Positions 33,701 through 47,569 of a stretch of DNA of 64,000 bases are shown here, one piece after another. Source of the stretch: Axinella damicornis. Its lineage: Eukaryota; Porifera; Demospongiae; Axinellida; Axinellidae. A model generated the notes under the pieces. That model did no database searches and had not been told where the DNA came from. It worked only from the letters and a program-made list of their open reading frames with translations. The DNA is taken from contig OZ007506.1 in the NCBI GenBank assembly GCA_963931865.1, positions 15,638,242 to 15,702,241 on the forward strand, in the 5' to 3' direction. A program made the position numbers and the translations under genes. How positions within the stretch are numbered: position 1 is the stretch's first letter; each line of letters opens with the position of its first letter.

Positions 33701-36700
33701 AGAGTCTTGACGGCTACTCTCCGCTGGGGCTGATGAGTGATCTGGGTTCTTCACGTTGGCTCGGAGAAATGGAGTGGAGAAGATGTTCTAGGTGAGTGTT
33801 GTTCTAGGTGAGTGCACATGCCCCCCAAACATTTTCCTTTTCATTTGGTGGATAGTCTTGACGGCTACTCGCCGCTGGGGCTGATGAGTGATCTCGATTC
33901 TTTACGTTTGCTCGGAGAAGTGGAGTGGACAAGATGTTCTAGGTGAGTGCACATGCCCCCCAAACATTTTCCTTTTCATTTCTTAGATAAAGTCTTCACG
34001 GCGACTCTCCGCTGGAGCTGATGTGTGATCCTGATTCTTCACGTTTGCTCGGAGAAGTGGAGTGGAGAAGATGTTCTAGGTGAGTGCGCATGCCACCAAA
34101 ATATTTTCCTTTTCATTTCTTAGATAGAGTTCTGACGGCGATTGGCTCTCCACTGTGGCTGATGAGTGAACAGGATTCTCCACGTTAACTCGGAGAAGTG
34201 GACTCTTGCTTTTGTTCATGGTGAGTGCACATGCCCCCCAAACATTTTCCTTTTCATTTTTTAGATAGTGTCTTGACGGCGACTCCGCTGAGGGTGATGA
34301 GTGATCAGGATTCTCCAGGTTGACTCGGAGAAGTGGAGTGGAGGAGACTTTTGCCTTTGTTCTAGGTGAGTGCACATGCCCCCCAAACATTTTTCATTTC
34401 ATTTCTTAGTCAGAGTCTTGTCGGTGACTTTCTGCTGAGGGTGGTGAGTGATCTGGATTCTCCACGTTGACTCGGAGAAGTGGAGTGGAGAACGACTCTT
34501 GCATTTGTTCTAGGTGAGTGCACATGTCCCCCAAACATGTTCCTTTCATTTCTTAGATAGGGTCTTGACGGCGACTCTCTGCTGGAGCTGATGAGTGATC
34601 TGGATTATTCACGTTGGCTCGGAGAAATGGAGTGGAGAAGATGTTCTAGGTGAGTGTTGTTCTAGGTGAGTGCACATGCCCTCCAAACATTTTCCTTTTA
34701 ATTTGGTGGATAGTCTTGACGGCTACTCTCCGCTGGGGCTGATGAGTGATCTCGATTCTTCACGTTTGCTCGGAGAAGTGGAGTGGACAAGATGTTTTAG
34801 GTGAGTGCACATGCCCCCCAAACAATTTCTTTTTCATTTATTGGATAGAGTCTTCACGGCGACTCTCCGCTGGAGCTGATGTGTGATCCTGATTCTTCAC
34901 GTTTGCTCGGAGAAGTGGAGTGGAGAAGATGTTCTAGGTGAGTGCACATGCCACCCAAATATTTTCCTTTTCATTTCTTAGATGGAGTTCTGACGTCGAT
35001 CGGCTCTCCACTGTGGCTGATGAGTGAACAGGATTCTCCACGTTGACTCGGAGAAGTGGACTCTTGCTTTTGTTCTTGGTGAGTGCACATGCCCCCCTAA
35101 ACATTTTCCTTTTCATTTCTTAGATAGAGTCTTGACGGCGACTCCGCTGAGGGTGATGAGTGATCAGGATTCTCCAGGTTGACTCGGAGAAGTGGAGTGG
35201 AGGAGACTCTTGCCTTTGTTCTAGGTGAGTGCACATGCCCCCCAAACATTTTTCATTTCATTTCTTAGTCAGAGTCTTGTCGGTGACTCTCTGCTGAGGG
35301 TGGTGAGTGATCTGGATTCTCCACGTTGACTCGGAGAAGTGGAGTGGACAAGATGTTTTAGGTGAGTGCACATGCCCCCCAAACAATTTCTTTTTCATTT
35401 ATTGGATAGAGTCTTCACGGCGACTCTCCGCTGGAGCTGATGTGTGATCCTGATTCTTCACGTTTGCTCGGAGAAGTGGAGTGGAGAAGATGTTCTAGGT
35501 GAGTGCACATGCCACCCAAATATTTTCCTTTTCATTTCTTAGATGGAGTTCTGACGTCGATCGGCTCTCCACTGTGGCTGATGAGTGAACAGGATTCTCC
35601 ACGTTGACTCGGAGAAGTGGACTCTTGCTTTTGTTCTTGGTGAGTGCACATGCCCCCCTAAACATTTTCCTTTTCATTTCTTAGATAGAGTCTTGACGGC
35701 GACTCCGCTGAGGGTGATGAGTGATCAGGATTCTCCAGGTTGACTCGGAGAAGTGGAGTGGAGGAGACTCTTGCCTTTGTTCTAGGTGAGTGCACATGCC
35801 CCCCAAACATTTTTCATTTCATTTCTTAGTCAGAGTCTTGTCGGTGACTCTCTGCTGAGGGTGGTGAGTGATCTGGATTCTCCACGTTGACTCGGAGAAG
35901 TGGAGTGGAGAACGACTCTTGCATTTGTTCTAGGTGAGTGCACATGCCCCCCAAACATGTTCCTTTCATTTCTTAGATAAAGTCTTGACGGCGACTCTCT
36001 GCTGGAGCTGATGAGTGATCTGGATTATTCACGTTGGCTCCGAGAAGTGGAGTGGAGAAGATGTTCTAGGTGAGTGTACATGCCCCCAAACATTTTCCTT
36101 TTCATTTCTTAGGTGGAGTCTTGACGGCGACTCCGCTGAGGGTGATGAGTGATCAGGATTCTCCACGTTGACTCGGAGAAGTGGAGTGGAGGAGACTCTT
36201 GCTTTTGTTCTAGGTGAGTGCACATGCCCCCCAAACATTTTCCTTTTCATTTCTTCGATAGAGTTCTGACGGCGACTCTCCACTGGAGCTGATGAGTGAT
36301 CAGGATTCTCCACGTTGACTCGGAGAAGAGGAGTGTAGAAGACTCTTGAATTTGTACTAGATGAGTGCACATGCCCCCCAAACATTTTCGTTTTCATTTC
36401 GTAGACAGAGTCTTGTCGGTAACTCTCTGCTGAGGGTGGTGAGTGATCTGGATTCTCCGCGTTGACTCGGAGAAGTGGAGTGGAGAATGACTCTTGCATT
36501 TGTTCTAGGTGAGTGCACATGCCCCCCAAACATTTTCGTTTTCATTTCTTAGATAGAGTCTTGACGGCTACTCTCCGCTGGGGCTGATGAGTGATCTGGG
36601 TTCTTCACGTTTGCTCGGAGAAATGGAGTGGAGAAGATTTTCTAGGTGAGTGTTGTTCTAGGTGAGTGCACATTCCCCCCAAAACATTTTCCTTTTCATT

Positions 36701-37380
36701 TGTTAGATAGAGTCTTGACGGCGACTGTCCGCTGCGGCTGATGTGTGATCCTGATTCTTCACGTTTTCCTGGAGAAATGGAGTGGAGAAGATGTTCTAGG
36801 TAAGTGTACATGCCCCCCAAACATTTTCCTTTTCATTTCTTAGGTGGAGTCTTGACGGCGACTCCGCTGAGGGTGATGAGTGATCAGGATTCTCCACGTT
36901 GACTCGGAGAAGTGGAGTGAAGGAGACTCTTGCTTATATTCTAGGTGAGTGCACATGCCCTCCAAACATTTTCCTTTTCGTTTCTTCGATAGAGTTCTGA
37001 CGGCGACTCTCCACTGTGGCTGATGAGTGATCAGGATTCTCCACGTTGACTCGGAGAAGTGGACTTTTGCTTTTGTTTTAGGTGAGTGCACATGCCCCCC
37101 AAACGTTTTCCATTGCATTTCTTCGATAGAGTCTTGACGGCGACTCTCCGCTGGGGCTGATGAGTGATCTGGATTCTTCACGTTGGCTCGGAGAAGTGGA
37201 GTGGAGACGATGTTCTAGGTGAGTGCACATGCCCCCCAAACATTTTTCATTTCCTTTCTTAGACAGAGTCTTGACGGCGACTCTCTACTGAGGGTGGTGA
37301 GTGATCTGGATTCTCCACGTTGACTCGGAGAAGTGGAGTGGAGACGATGTTCTAGTTGAGTGCGCATGCCCCCCAAACAT
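30755..37380. repeat. Higher-order block 1 of the satellite
   Basis: This block recurs at 38507-44570. Landmark monomers are offset by 7752 bp (for example 31651 to 39403, 33084 to 40836, 34934 to 42686) until about 35 kb, then by 7191 bp. The change of 561 bp equals a tandem duplication present only in this copy (34934 and 35495). Copies are nearly identical, so the duplication is recent. Confidence 0.85.
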
Positions 37381-38506
37381 TTTCCTTTTCATTTCTTAGA
37401 TAGAGTCTTGACGGCGACTCTCTACTGGAGCTGATGAGTGATCTGGATTCTTCACGTTGGCTCGGAGAAGTGGAGTGGAGAAGATGTTCTAGGTGAGTGC
37501 ACATGCCCCCCAAACATTTTCCTTTTCACTTCTTAAATAGAGTCTTGACGACGACTGTCCGCTGGGGCTGATGTGTGATCCTGATTCTTCACGTTGGCTC
37601 GGAGAAGTGGAGTGGAGAAGATGTTCTAGGTGAGTGTACATGTCCCCCAAACATTTTCCTTTTCATTTCTTAGGTGGAGTCTTGACGGCGACTCGGCTGA
37701 GGGTGATGAGTGATAAGGATTCTCCCCGTTGACTCGGAGAAGAGGAGTGGAGGAAACACTTGCTTATGTTCTAGGTGAGTGCACATGCCCCCCAAACATT
37801 TTCCTTTTCATTTCTTAGATAGAGTCTTGACGGCTACTCTCCGCTGGGGCTGATGAGTGATCTGGGTTCTTCACGTTGGCTCGGAGAAATGGAGTGGAGA
37901 AGATGTTCTAGGTGAGTGTTGTTCTAGGTGAGTGCACATGCCCCCCAAACATTTTCCTTTTCATTTGTTGGATAGTCTTGACGGCGACTCTCCGCTGGGG
38001 CTGATGTGTGATCCTGATTCTTCACGTTTGCTCAGAGAAGTGGAGTGGAGAAGATGTTCTATGTGAGTGCGCATGCCACCCAAATATTTTCCTTTTCATT
38101 TCTTAGATAGAGTTCTGATGGCGATCGACTCTCTGATGAGGGAACAGGATTCTCCACGTTGACTCGGAGAAGTGGACTCTTGCTTTTGTTCTTGGTGAGT
38201 GCACATGCCCCCCAAACATTTTCCTTTTCATTTCTTCGGTAGAGTCTTAACGGCGACTCCGCTGAGGGTGATGAGTGATCTGGATTCGTCACGTTGGCTC
38301 GGAGAAAAGGAGTGGAGAAGATGTTCTAGGTGAGTTCACATGCCCCCCAAACATTTTCCTTTTCATTTCTTAGATAGAGTCTGGACGGCGACTGTCCGCT
38401 GCGGCTGATGTGTGATCCTGATTCTTCACGTTTTCCTGGAGAAATGGAGTGGAGAAGATGTTCTAGGTAAGTGTACATGCCCCCCAAACATTTTCCTTTT
38501 CATTTC

Positions 38507-41500
38507 TTAGGTGGAGTCTTGACGGCGACTCCGCTGAGGGTGATGAGTGATCAGGATTCTCCACGTTGACTCGGAGAAGTGGAGTGGAGGAGACTCTTGC
38601 TTATATTCTAGGTGAGTGCACATGCCCTCCAAACATTTTCCTTTTCGTTTCTTCGATAGAGTTCTGACGGCGACTCTCCACTGTGGCTGATGAGTGATCA
38701 GGATTCTCCACGTTGACTCGGAGAAGTGGACTTTTGCTTTTGTTTTAGGTGAGTGCACATGCCCCCCAAACGTTTTCCATTGCATTTCTTCGATAGAGTC
38801 TTGACGGCGACTCTCCGCTGGGGCTGATGAGTGATCTGGATTCTTCACGTTGGCTCGGAGAAGTGGAGTGGAGACGATGTTCTAGGTGAGTGCACATGCC
38901 CCCCAAACATTTTTCATTTCCTTTCTTAGACAGAGTCTTGACGGCGACTCTCTACTGAGGGTGGTGAGTGATCTGGATTCTCCACGTTGACTCGGAGAAG
39001 TGGAGTGGAGACGATGTTCTAGGTGAGTGCGCATGCCCCCCAAACATTTTCCTTTTCATTTCTTAGATAGAGTCTTGACGGCAACTCTCTACTGGAGCTG
39101 ATGAGTGATCTGGATTCTTCACGTTGGCTCCGAGAAGTGGAGTGGAGAAGATGTTCTAGGTGAGTGCACAAGCCCCCCAAACTTTTTTGTTTTCATTTCT
39201 TAGACAGAGTGTTGGCAGTGACTCTCCACTGAGGGTGGTGAGTGACCTGGATTCTCCACGTTAACTTGGAGAAGTGGAGTGGAGGAGACTCTTGCTTTTG
39301 TTCTAGGTGAGTGCACATGCCCCCCAAACATTTTCCTTTTCATTTCTTAGATAGAGTCTGGACGGCTACTCTCCGCTGGGGCTGATGAGTGATCTGGATT
39401 CTTCACGTTTGCTCGGAAAAGTGGAGTGGACAAGATGTTCTAGGTGAGTGCACATGCCCCCCAAACATTTTCTTTTCATTTCTTAGATAGATTCTTGGCA
39501 GCGACTCTCCGCTGGGGCTAATGAGTGATCTGGGTTCTTCACGTTGGCTCAGAGAAGTGGAGTTGCGAAGATGTTCTAGGTGAGTGCACATGCCCCCCAA
39601 ACATTTTCCTTTTCAATTCTTAGATAGAGTCTTGACGGCTACTCTCCGCTGGGGCTGATGAGTGATCTGGATTATTCACGTTGGCTCGGAGAAGTGGAGT
39701 GGAGAAGATGTTCTAGGTGGGTGCGCATGCCCCCCAAACATTTTCCTTTTCATTTCTTAGATAGAGTCTTGACGGCTACTCTCCGCTGGGGCTGATGAGT
39801 GATCTGGTGCTTCACGTTGGCTCGGAGAAGTGGAGTGGAGAAGATGTTCTAGGTGAGTGTTGTTCTAGGTGAGGGCACATGCCCCCCAAACATTTTCCTT
39901 TCCATTTGTTAGATAGTCTTGACGGCTACTCTCCGCTGGGGCTGATGAGTGATCTGGATTCTTCACGTTGGCTCGGAGAAGTGGAGTGGAGAAGATGTTC
40001 TAGGTGAGTGCACATGCCCCCCAAACATTTTCCTTTTCACTTCTTAAATAGAGTCTTGACGACGACTGTCCGCTGGGGCTGATGTGTGATCCTGATTCTT
40101 TACGTTGGCTCGGAGAAGTGGAGTGGAGAAGATGTTCTAGGTGAGTGCACATGCCCCCCAAACATTTTCCTTTTCACTTCTTAAATAGAGTCTTGACGAC
40201 GACTGTCCGCTGGGGCTGATGTGTGATCCTGATTCTTTACGTTGGCTCGGAGAAGTGGAGTGGAGAAGATGTTCTAGGTGAGTGCACATGCCCCCCAAAC
40301 ATTTTCCTTTTCATTGCTTAGATAGAGTCTTGACAGCTACTCTCCGCTGGGGCTGATGAGTGATCTGGGTTCTTCACGTTTGCTCGGAGAAATGGAGTGG
40401 AAAAGATGTTCTAGGTTAGTGTTGTTCTAGGTGAGTGCACATGCCCCCCAAACATTTTCCTTTTCATTTGTTAGATAGTCTTGACGGCTACTCTCCGCTG
40501 GGGCTGATGAGTGATCTGGATTCTTCACATTGGCTCGGAGAAGTGGAGTGGACAAGATGTTCTAGGTGAGTGCACATGCCCCCCAAACATTTTCCTTTTC
40601 ATTTCTTAGATAGAGTCTTGACGGCGACTCTCCACTGGGGCTGATGTGTGATCCTGATTCTTCACGTTTGCTCGGAGAAGTGGAGTGCAGAAGATGTTCT
40701 AGGTGAATGCACATGCCCCCCAAACATTTACCTTTTCATTTCTTAGATAGAGTCTTGACGGCGACTCTCCGCTGGGGCTGATGTGTGATCCTGATTCTTC
40801 ACGTTTGCTCGGAGAAGTGGAGTTGAGAAGATGTTCTAGGTGAGTGCACATGCCACCCAAATATTTTCCTTTTCATTTCTTAGATATAGTTCTGACGACG
40901 ATCGACTCTCCACTGTGGCTGATGAGTGAACAGGATTCTCCACGTTGACTCGAAGGAGTGGACTCTTGCTTTTGTTCTTGGTGAGTGCACATGCCCCCCA
41001 AACATTTTCCTTTTCATTTCTTAGATAGTCTTGACGGCCACTGTCCGCTGGGGCTGACGTGTGATCCTGAACTTCACGTTTTCTCGGAGAAATGGAGTGC
41101 AGAAGATGTTCTAGGTGAGTGTACATGCCCCCCAAACATTTTCCTTTTCATTTCTTAGGTGGAGTCTTGACGGCGACTCCGCTGAGGGTGATGAGTGATC
41201 AGGATTCTCCACGTTGACTCGGAGAAGTGGAGTGGAGGAGACTCTTGCTTATGTTCTAGGTGAGTGCACATGCCCCCCAAACATTTTCCTTTTCGTTTCT
41301 TCGATAGAGTTCTGACGGCGACTCTCCACTGTGGCTGATGAGTGATCAGGATTCTCCACGTTGACTCGGAGAAGTGGGGTGGAGGAGACTCTTGCTTTTG
41401 TTCTATGTGAGTGCACATGCCCCCCAAACATTTTCCTTTTCATTTCTTAGATAGAGTCTTGACGGCTACTCTCCGCTGGGGCTGATGAGTGATCTGGGTT

Positions 41501-44500
41501 CTTCACGTTGGCTCGGAGAAATGGAGTGGAGAAGATGTTCTAGGTGAGTGTTGTTCTAGGTGAGTGCACATGCCCCCCAAACATTTTCCTTTTCATTTGG
41601 TGGATAGTCTTGACGGCTACTCGCCGCTGGGGCTGATGAGTGATCTCGATTCTTTACGTTTGCTCGGAGAAGTGGAGTGGACAAGATGTTCTAGGTGAGT
41701 GCACATGCCCCCCAAACATTTTCCTTTTCATTTCTTAGATAAAGTCTTCACGGCGACTCTCCGCTGGAGCTGATGTGTGATCCTGATTCTTCACGTTTGC
41801 TCGGAGAAGTGGAGTGGAGAAGATGTTCTAGGTGAGTGCGCATGCCACCAAAATATTTTCCTTTTCATTTCTTAGATAGAGTTCTGACGGCGATTGGCTC
41901 TCCACTGTGGCTGATGAGTGAACAGGATTCTCCACGTTAACTCGGAGAAGTGGACTCTTGCTTTTGTTCATGGTGAGTGCACATGCCCCCCAAACATTTT
42001 CCTTTTCATTTTTTAGATAGTGTCTTGACGGCGACTCCGCTGAGGGTGATGAGTGATCAGGATTCTCCAGGTTGACTCGGAGAAGTGGAGTGGAGGAGAC
42101 TTTTGCCTTTGTTCTAGGTGAGTGCACATGCCCCCCAAACATTTTTCATTTCATTTCTTAGTCAGAGTCTTGTCGGTGACTTTCTGCTGAGGGTGGTGAG
42201 TGATCTGGATTCTCCACGTTGACTCGGAGAAGTGGAGTGGAGAACGACTCTTGCATTTGTTCTAGGTGAGTGCACATGTCCCCCAAACATGTTCCTTTCA
42301 TTTCTTAGATAGGGTCTTGACGGCGACTCTCTGCTGGAGCTGATGAGTGATCTGGATTATTCACGTTGGCTCGGAGAAATGGAGTGGAGAAGATGTTCTA
42401 GGTGAGTGTTGTTCTAGGTGAGTGCACATGCCCTCCAAACATTTTCCTTTTAATTTGGTGGATAGTCTTGACGGCTACTCTCCGCTGGGGCTGATGAGTG
42501 ATCTCGATTCTTCACGTTTGCTCGGAGAAGTGGAGTGGACAAGATGTTTTAGGTGAGTGCACATGCCCCCCAAACAATTTCTTTTTCATTTATTGGATAG
42601 AGTCTTCACGGCGACTCTCCGCTGGAGCTGATGTGTGATCCTGATTCTTCACGTTTGCTCGGAGAAGTGGAGTGGAGAAGATGTTCTAGGTGAGTGCACA
42701 TGCCACCCAAATATTTTCCTTTTCATTTCTTAGATGGAGTTCTGACGTCGATCGGCTCTCCACTGTGGCTGATGAGTGAACAGGATTCTCCACGTTGACT
42801 CGGAGAAGTGGACTCTTGCTTTTGTTCTTGGTGAGTGCACATGCCCCCCTAAACATTTTCCTTTTCATTTCTTAGATAGAGTCTTGACGGCGACTCCGCT
42901 GAGGGTGATGAGTGATCAGGATTCTCCAGGTTGACTCGGAGAAGTGGAGTGGAGGAGACTCTTGCCTTTGTTCTAGGTGAGTGCACATGCCCCCCAAACA
43001 TTTTTCATTTCATTTCTTAGTCAGAGTCTTGTCGGTGACTCTCTGCTGAGGGTGGTGAGTGATCTGGATTCTCCACGTTGACTCGGAGAAGTGGAGTGGA
43101 GAACGACTCTTGCATTTGTTCTAGGTGAGTGCACATGCCCCCCAAACATGTTCCTTTCATTTCTTAGATAAAGTCTTGACGGCGACTCTCTGCTGGAGCT
43201 GATGAGTGATCTGGATTATTCACGTTGGCTCCGAGAAGTGGAGTGGAGAAGATGTTCTAGGTGAGTGTACATGCCCCCAAACATTTTCCTTTTCATTTCT
43301 TAGGTGGAGTCTTGACGGCGACTCCGCTGAGGGTGATGAGTGATCAGGATTCTCCACGTTGACTCGGAGAAGTGGAGTGGAGGAGACTCTTGCTTTTGTT
43401 CTAGGTGAGTGCACATGCCCCCCAAACATTTTCCTTTTCATTTCTTCGATAGAGTTCTGACGGCGACTCTCCACTGGAGCTGATGAGTGATCAGGATTCT
43501 CCACGTTGACTCGGAGAAGAGGAGTGTAGAAGACTCTTGAATTTGTACTAGATGAGTGCACATGCCCCCCAAACATTTTCGTTTTCATTTCGTAGACAGA
43601 GTCTTGTCGGTAACTCTCTGCTGAGGGTGGTGAGTGATCTGGATTCTCCGCGTTGACTCGGAGAAGTGGAGTGGAGAATGACTCTTGCATTTGTTCTAGG
43701 TGAGTGCACATGCCCCCCAAACATTTTCGTTTTCATTTCTTAGATAGAGTCTTGACGGCTACTCTCCGCTGGGGCTGATGAGTGATCTGGGTTCTTCACG
43801 TTTGCTCGGAGAAATGGAGTGGAGAAGATTTTCTAGGTGAGTGTTGTTCTAGGTGAGTGCACATTCCCCCCAAAACATTTTCCTTTTCATTTGTTAGATA
43901 GAGTCTTGACGGCGACTGTCCGCTGCGGCTGATGTGTGATCCTGATTCTTCACGTTTTCCTGGAGAAATGGAGTGGAGAAGATGTTCTAGGTAAGTGTAC
44001 ATGCCCCCCAAACATTTTCCTTTTCATTTCTTAGGTGGAGTCTTGACGGCGACTCCGCTGAGGGTGATGAGTGATCAGGATTCTCCACGTTGACTCGGAG
44101 AAGTGGAGTGAAGGAGACTCTTGCTTATATTCTAGGTGAGTGCACATGCCCTCCAAACATTTTCCTTTTCGTTTCTTCGATAGAGTTCTGACGGCGACTC
44201 TCCACTGTGGCTGATGAGTGATCAGGATTCTCCACGTTGACTCGGAGAAGTGGACTTTTGCTTTTGTTTTAGGTGAGTGCACATGCCCCCCAAACGTTTT
44301 CCATTGCATTTCTTCGATAGAGTCTTGACGGCGACTCTCCGCTGGGGCTGATGAGTGATCTGGATTCTTCACGTTGGCTCGGAGAAGTGGAGTGGAGACG
44401 ATGTTCTAGGTGAGTGCACATGCCCCCCAAACATTTTTCATTTCCTTTCTTAGACAGAGTCTTGACGGCGACTCTCTACTGAGGGTGGTGAGTGATCTGG

Positions 44501-44570
44501 ATTCTCCACGTTGACTCGGAGAAGTGGAGTGGAGACGATGTTCTAGTTGAGTGCGCATGCCCCCCAAACA
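38507..44570. repeat. Higher-order block 2 of the satellite
   Basis: Near-identical partner of the block starting at 30755, lacking its internal 561-bp duplication. Its left junction resembles sequence at about 36800, suggesting unequal exchange between misaligned monomers. Confidence 0.85.
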
Positions 44571-45436
44571 TTTTCCTTTTCATTTCTTAGATAGAGTCTT
44601 GACGGCGACTCTCTACTGGAGCTGATGAGTGATCTGGATTCTTCACGTTGGCTCCGAGAAGTGGAGTGGAGAAGATGTTCTAGGTGAGTGCACAAGCCCC
44701 CCAAACTTTTTTCTTTTCATTTCTTAGACAGAGTGTTGGCAGTGACTCTCCACTGAGGGTGGTGAGTGACCTGGATTCTCCACGTTAACTCGGAGAAGTG
44801 GAGTGGAGGAGACTCTTGCTTTTGTTCTAGGTGAGTGCACATGCCCCCCAAACATTTTCCTTTTCATTTCTTAGATAGAGTCTGGACGGCTACTCTCCGC
44901 TGGGGCTGATGTGTGATCTGGATTCTTCACGTTGGCTCGGAGAAGTGGAGTGGAGAAGATGTTCTAGTTGAGTGTTGTTCTAGGTGAGTGCACATGCCCC
45001 CCAAACATTTTCCTTTTCATTTCTTAGATAGAATCTTGACGGCGACTCTCTGCTGGGGCTGATGTGTGATCTGGATTCTTCACGTTGGCTCGGAGAAGTG
45101 GAGTGGAGAAGATGTTCTAGGTGAGTGCACATGCCACCCAAGCAAGTTCCTTTTCATTTCTTAGATAGGGCGACTTTCTGCTGGAGCTGATGAGTGATCT
45201 GGATTCATCACGTTGGCTCCGAGAAGTGGAGTGGAGAAGATGTTCTAGGTGAGTGTACATGCCCCCCAAACATTTTCCTTTTCATTTCTTACGTGTAGTC
45301 TTGACGGCGACTCCGCTGAGGGTGATGAGTGATCAGGATTACCCATGTTGACTCGGAGAAGTGGAGTGGAGGAGACTCTTGGTTATGTTCTAGGTGTGTG
45401 CACATGCCCCCCAAACATTTTCCTTTTCGTTTCTTC

Positions 45437-47100
45437 GATAGAGTCTTGACAGCTACTCTCCGCTGGGGCTGATGAGTGATCTGGGTTCTTCACGTTTGCT
45501 CGGAGAAATGGAGTGGAAAAGATGTTCTAGGTTAGTGTTGTTCTAGGTGAGTGCACATGCCCCCCAAACATTTTCCTTTTCATTTGTTAGATAGTCTTTA
45601 CGGCTACTCTCCGCTGGGGCTGATAAGTGATCTGGATTCTTCACATTGGCTCGGAGAAGTGGAGTGGACAAGATGTTCTAGGTGAGTGCACATGCCCCCC
45701 AAACATTTTCCTTTTCATTTCTTAGATAGAGTCTTGACGGCGACTCTCCACTGGGGCTGATGTGTGATCCTGATTCTTCACGTTTGCTCGGAGAAGTGGA
45801 GTGGAGAAGATGTTCTAGGTGAATGCACATGCCCCCCAAACATTTACCTTTTCATTTCTTAGATAGAGTCTTGACGGCGACTCTCCGCTGGGGCTGATGT
45901 GTGATCCTGATTCTTCACGTTTGCTCGGAGAAGTGGAGTTGAGAAGATGTTCTAGGTGAGTGCACATGCCACCCAAATATTTTCCTTTTCATTTCTTAGA
46001 TATAGTTCTGACGACGATCGACTCTCCACTGTGGCTGATGAGTGAACAGGATTCTCCACGTTGACTCGAAGGAGTGGACTCTTGCTTTTGTTCTTGGTGA
46101 GTGCACATGCCCCCCAAACATTTTCCTTTTCATTTCTTAGATAGTCTTGACGGCCACTGTCCGCTGGGGCTGACGTGTGATCCTGAACTTCACGTTTTCT
46201 CGGAGAAATGGAGTGCAGAAGATGTTCTAGGTGAGTGTACATGCCCCCCAAACATTTTCCTTTTCATTTCTTAGGTGGAGTCTTGACGGCGACTCCGCTG
46301 AGGGTGATGAGTGATCAGGATTCTCCACGTTGACTCGGAGAAGTGGAGTGGAGGAGACTCTTGCTTATGTTCTAGGTGAGTGCACATGCCCCCCAAACAT
46401 TTTCCTTTTCGTTTCTTCGATAGAGTTCTGACGGCGACTCTCCACTGTGGCTGATGAGTGATCAGGATTCTCAACGTTGACTCGGAGAAGTGGGGTGGAG
46501 GAGACTCTTGCTTTTGTTCTATGTGAGTGCACATGCCCCCCAAACATTTTCCTTTTCATTTCTTAGATAGAGTCTTGACGGCTACTCTCCGCTGGGGCTG
46601 ATGAGTGATCTGGGTTCTTCACGTTGGCTCGGAGAAATGGAGTGGAGAAGATGTTCTAGGTGAGTGTTGTTCTAGGTGAGTGCACATGCCCCCCAAACAT
46701 TTTCCTTTTCATTTGGTGGATAGTCTTGACAGCTACTCGCCGCTGGGGCTGATGAGTGATCTCGATTCTTCACGTTTGCTCGGAGAAGTGGAGTGGACAA
46801 GATGTTCTAGGTGAGTGCACATGCCCCCCAAACATTTTCCTTTTCATTTCTTAGATAAAGTCTTCACGGCGACTCTCCGCTGGAGCTGATGTGTGATCCT
46901 GATTCTTCACGTTTGCTCGGAGAAGTGGAGTGGAGAAGATGTTCTAGGTGAGTGCGCATGCCACCAAAATATTTTCCTTTTCATTTCTTAGATAGAGTTC
47001 TGACGGCGATTGGCTCTCCACTGTGGCTGATGAGTGAACAGGATTCTCCACGTTAACTCGGAGAAGTGGACTCTTGCTTTTGTTCTTGGTGAGTGCACAT
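45437..47100. repeat. Partial third higher-order copy
   Basis: Landmarks at 45952, 46271 and 46365 repeat those at 40836, 41155 and 41249 with a constant 5116-bp offset. Divergence is slightly higher than between blocks 1 and 2. Confidence 0.8.
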
Positions 47101-47541
47101 GCCCCCCAAACATGTTCCTTTTCATTTTTTAGATAGTGTCTTGACGGCGACTCCGCTGAGGGTGATGAGTGATCAGGATTTTCCACGTTGACTCGGAGAA
47201 GTGGAGTGTAGGAGACTCTTGCTTTTGTTCTAAGTGAGTGCACATGCCCCCCAAACATTTTCCTTTTCATTTCTTCGATAGAGTTCTGACGGCGACTCTC
47301 CACTGGAGCTGATGAGTGATCAGGATTCTCCTCGTTGACTCGGAGAAGAGGAGTGTAGAAGACTCTTCAATTTGTACTAGGTGAGTGCACATGCACCCCA
47401 AACATTTTTCATTTCATTTCGTAGACAGAGTCTTGTCGGTAACTCTCTGCTGAGGGTGGTGAGTGATCTGGATTCTCCACGTTGACTCGGAGAAGTGGAG
47501 TGGAGAATGACTCTTGCATTTGTTCTAGGGGAGTGCACATG

Positions 47542-47569
47542 CCCCCCCCCCCCCCCCCCCCCCCCCCCC
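47542..47569. repeat. Expanded poly-C tract (28 bp)
   Basis: Same position in the monomer and same TTTCTTTGATAGAG subtype as at 28894. A less pure tract of this kind is at about 30017-30034. Confidence 0.85.
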
